From Clostridiales bacterium (GTDB lineage: Bacteria > Bacillota_A > Clostridia > Oscillospirales > Acutalibacteraceae), in contig VSOH01000022.1 of the NCBI GenBank assembly GCA_009774735.1, forward strand, positions 1 through 14,795: a stretch of DNA of 14,795 bases, in the 5' to 3' direction. Positions 13,531-14,795 of this stretch are shown here, in pieces. Each line of letters opens with the position of its first letter. The first letter of the stretch is position 1. The position numbers and the translations under genes are program-made. Under the pieces are notes generated by a model. The model saw only the letters and a list, made by a program, of their open reading frames with translations. It did no database searches and had not been told where the DNA came from.

Positions 13531-13559
13531 ATTTTACCACTTGTGAATTAAATTTGCAA
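13531..13559 (-). promoter_or_regulatory. Probable sigma-A promoter of spo0A
   Basis: On the minus strand TTGCAA (13559-13554) is followed by a 17-bp spacer and TAAAAT (13536-13531). This is four of six and five of six to consensus. Transcription would start near 13524, leaving a short leader of about 24 nt before the spo0A ATG. The in-frame ATG at 13530 lies next to the -10 and would not be transcribed from here, which supports the start at 13500. A sigma-H promoter, known for spo0A in Bacillus, was not clearly seen. Confidence 0.5.
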
Positions 13560-13594
13560 GTATTTTTCACAAATTAATTTATTATTTTTTCACA
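13541..13594. repeat. TTGTGAA/TTCACAA repeats around the spo0A promoter
   Basis: TTGTGAA at 13541-13547 and TTCACAA at 13566-13572 form an inverted repeat with an 18-bp spacer that contains the proposed -35. A third copy, TTCACA, lies at 13589-13594. Two of the copies continue as TGTGAAAAA on the minus strand. They resemble loosely the 0A box but differ from it at two positions. An operator role is only inferred, and the A/T-rich setting makes chance copies likely. Confidence 0.3.
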
Positions 13595-13601
13595 TTGCGA
13601 G

Positions 13602-14795
13602 TTATACGACAGTATTAGACTCCTCAAGCATTTTTTCGGCAAATATTCCGTAACCTTTTTCGGGATTATCTACAATAACGTGTGTCAAAGCGCCAATTAA
13701 TTTTCCGTTTTGAATAATCGGTGAACCGCTCATTCCCTGAACAATACCGCCGGTCTTAGAAATCAGATTTTCATCAACCACTTTTATAACCATGTTCTTT
13801 TCCTGACTGTCACGATAGGAAACCTTAACAATTTCGACTGTATAAAGCTGGGGGCCGTTACCGTCAAGGGTACAAATAATCTGAGCCTGTCCTTTTTCAA
13901 CCTCCTGAGCCGGAGCAACCTTGTATTCACTGTGTTTATCGGTATCACAAATATATTTTCCATAAATTCCGCTTACGCTGTTTGTAGTCAATGAGCCTAT
14001 TTTATTATTTGTGAAATCACAGCAGATTGAGCCCGCCTCTCCGTTGCTGCTCTTGTAAAGCTTTGTAACATTTGCCTCAACCGCTTCACCCTCTAAAATC
14101 GGCATGATTTCATTTGTATCAACATCCGTTATCGGATGACCAAGTGCCGCAAAGGAGCTGTTAGAAGGATTATAAAAGGTTATCGTACCGATACCTGCAG
14201 TTGAATCACGCACCCAGATGCCAACCTTATATGAGCCTTCACTTTTTGAATAGACAGGTGTCAAACTGAAGGTTTTATAATTTCCGTTACGCTTTACCTT
14301 AATTCTATAGGGCTTTCCGTTGTTATCATTAAAGATTTCTTCAACCTTGTCTGAAGTGGTTGTTTTAATATCATTAATGCTGACGATAATATCGCCCTTT
14401 TCAAGTCCTGCTTCCTTAGCAGGGTTGCTTTTGCCATTGTCACCCTCAACATCTCTCGTTCCGACAACGATTACACCATCGGTGTAAAGCTTGATACCAA
14501 AGCTTTCACCGCTGACAGCAACACTTTGCTCCTGATTGTAGCTCAGTGTGGCTGTCTTTACAGGTATCACACCAAAAAGCTTAATGTCACCCTCTACTGC
14601 AGAAACAGGACGGCTTCGCTGAAAATCAACCTGCTCATCTTCGCTGAGAGTAAAAGTAAAAATATTGCCATAACTTATCGGCTTATCATAATAGGTATTA
14701 ATATTACTGGGCAGAATAAAATTGCCTATACCTATTATTGTAAAAAAAATAAAAATTGCTGCTGCAAAAAATCCATCCAGCACTCTTATAAACTT
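13602..14795 (-). CDS. spoIVB: Stage IV sporulation protein B, serine peptidase; N-terminus beyond window
   Basis: Peptidase of family S55, made in the forespore; it starts the signal that activates sigma-K in the mother cell. The frame is open to the window edge (KFIRV...), and a GTG at 14783 has no ribosome binding site, so the true start probably lies outside. Counting from that GTG, a membrane segment spans about residues 5-24. A PDZ domain covers about 95-175 (AGLEKGDIIVSIND). The peptidase domain holds H216 (AALGHPITD), D337 (KVVDENL) and S352 (QGMSGSPI), matching the expected triad. The end GYGIFAEKML is family-typical. The gap to spo0A is 101 bp and contains no terminator hairpin. Confidence 0.96.
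   Translation of the reverse strand, partial: KFIRVLDGFFAAAIFIFFTIIGIGNFILPSNINTYYDKPISYGNIFTFTLSEDEQVDFQRSRPVSAVEGDIKLFGVIPVKTATLSYNQEQSVAVSGESFGIKLYTDGVIVVGTRDVEGDNGKSNPAKEAGLEKGDIIVSINDIKTTTSDKVEEIFNDNNGKPYRIKVKRNGNYKTFSLTPVYSKSEGSYKVGIWVRDSTAGIGTITFYNPSNSSFAALGHPITDVDTNEIMPILEGEAVEANVTKLYKSSNGEAGSICCDFTNNKIGSLTTNSVSGIYGKYICDTDKHSEYKVAPAQEVEKGQAQIICTLDGNGPQLYTVEIVKVSYRDSQEKNMVIKVVDENLISKTGGIVQGMSGSPIIQNGKLIGALTHVIVDNPEKGYGIFAEKMLEESNTVV

Overview
The window is a chromosomal segment of a spore-forming, low-to-moderate-GC Firmicute of the class Clostridia. A Ruminococcaceae/Oscillospiraceae-type organism fits best, but this is inference from style and not a species call. The reasons are a spoIVB-spo0A pair, strong AGGAGG-type ribosome binding sites before nearly every gene, a four-cysteine S14, four-cysteine L24 and Adk, and the Gram-positive order secY-adk-map at the end of the ribosomal operon. 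Every supported gene lies on the minus strand, so the genetic order runs from high to low coordinates.

Region A (14795-12364) is the sporulation block. It starts with the 3' part of spoIVB (serine peptidase of the sigma-K checkpoint). Next is spo0A (master regulator of sporulation) behind its own promoter-like sequence. Then comes an unrecognised 77-residue gene with its own promoter-like sequence, followed by a strong intrinsic terminator at 12364-12399.

Region B (12363-11919) has no gene. It holds a symmetric 50-bp dyad, an A/T-rich UP-like segment, a full-consensus sigma-A promoter (TTGACA-17-TATAAT), and a structured leader of about 309 nt that includes a terminator-like hairpin. This is the control region of the ribosomal superoperon.

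Region C (11918-1) is a continuous S10-spc superoperon: rpsJ, rplC, rplD, rplW, rplB, rpsS, rplV, rpsC, rplP, rpmC, rpsQ, rplN, rplX, rplE, rpsN (zinc type), rpsH, rplF, rplR, rpsE, rpmD, rplO, secY, adk and map (cut by the window end). Most genes are 0-20 bp apart or overlap by one base. Four gaps are longer: rpsJ-rplC (61 bp), rplW-rplB (98 bp), rpsQ-rplN (97 bp) and rpsN-rpsH (38 bp). The first three contain possible RNA structure. The genes build both ribosomal subunits, the Sec translocation channel, the adenylate pool enzyme and the enzyme that trims the start methionine.

I see no mobile element, CRISPR array, tRNA or rRNA. The coding content is ordinary. The parts that may be undescribed are the non-coding control elements of the superoperon, the small gene after spo0A, and the altered phosphorylation loop of Spo0A.
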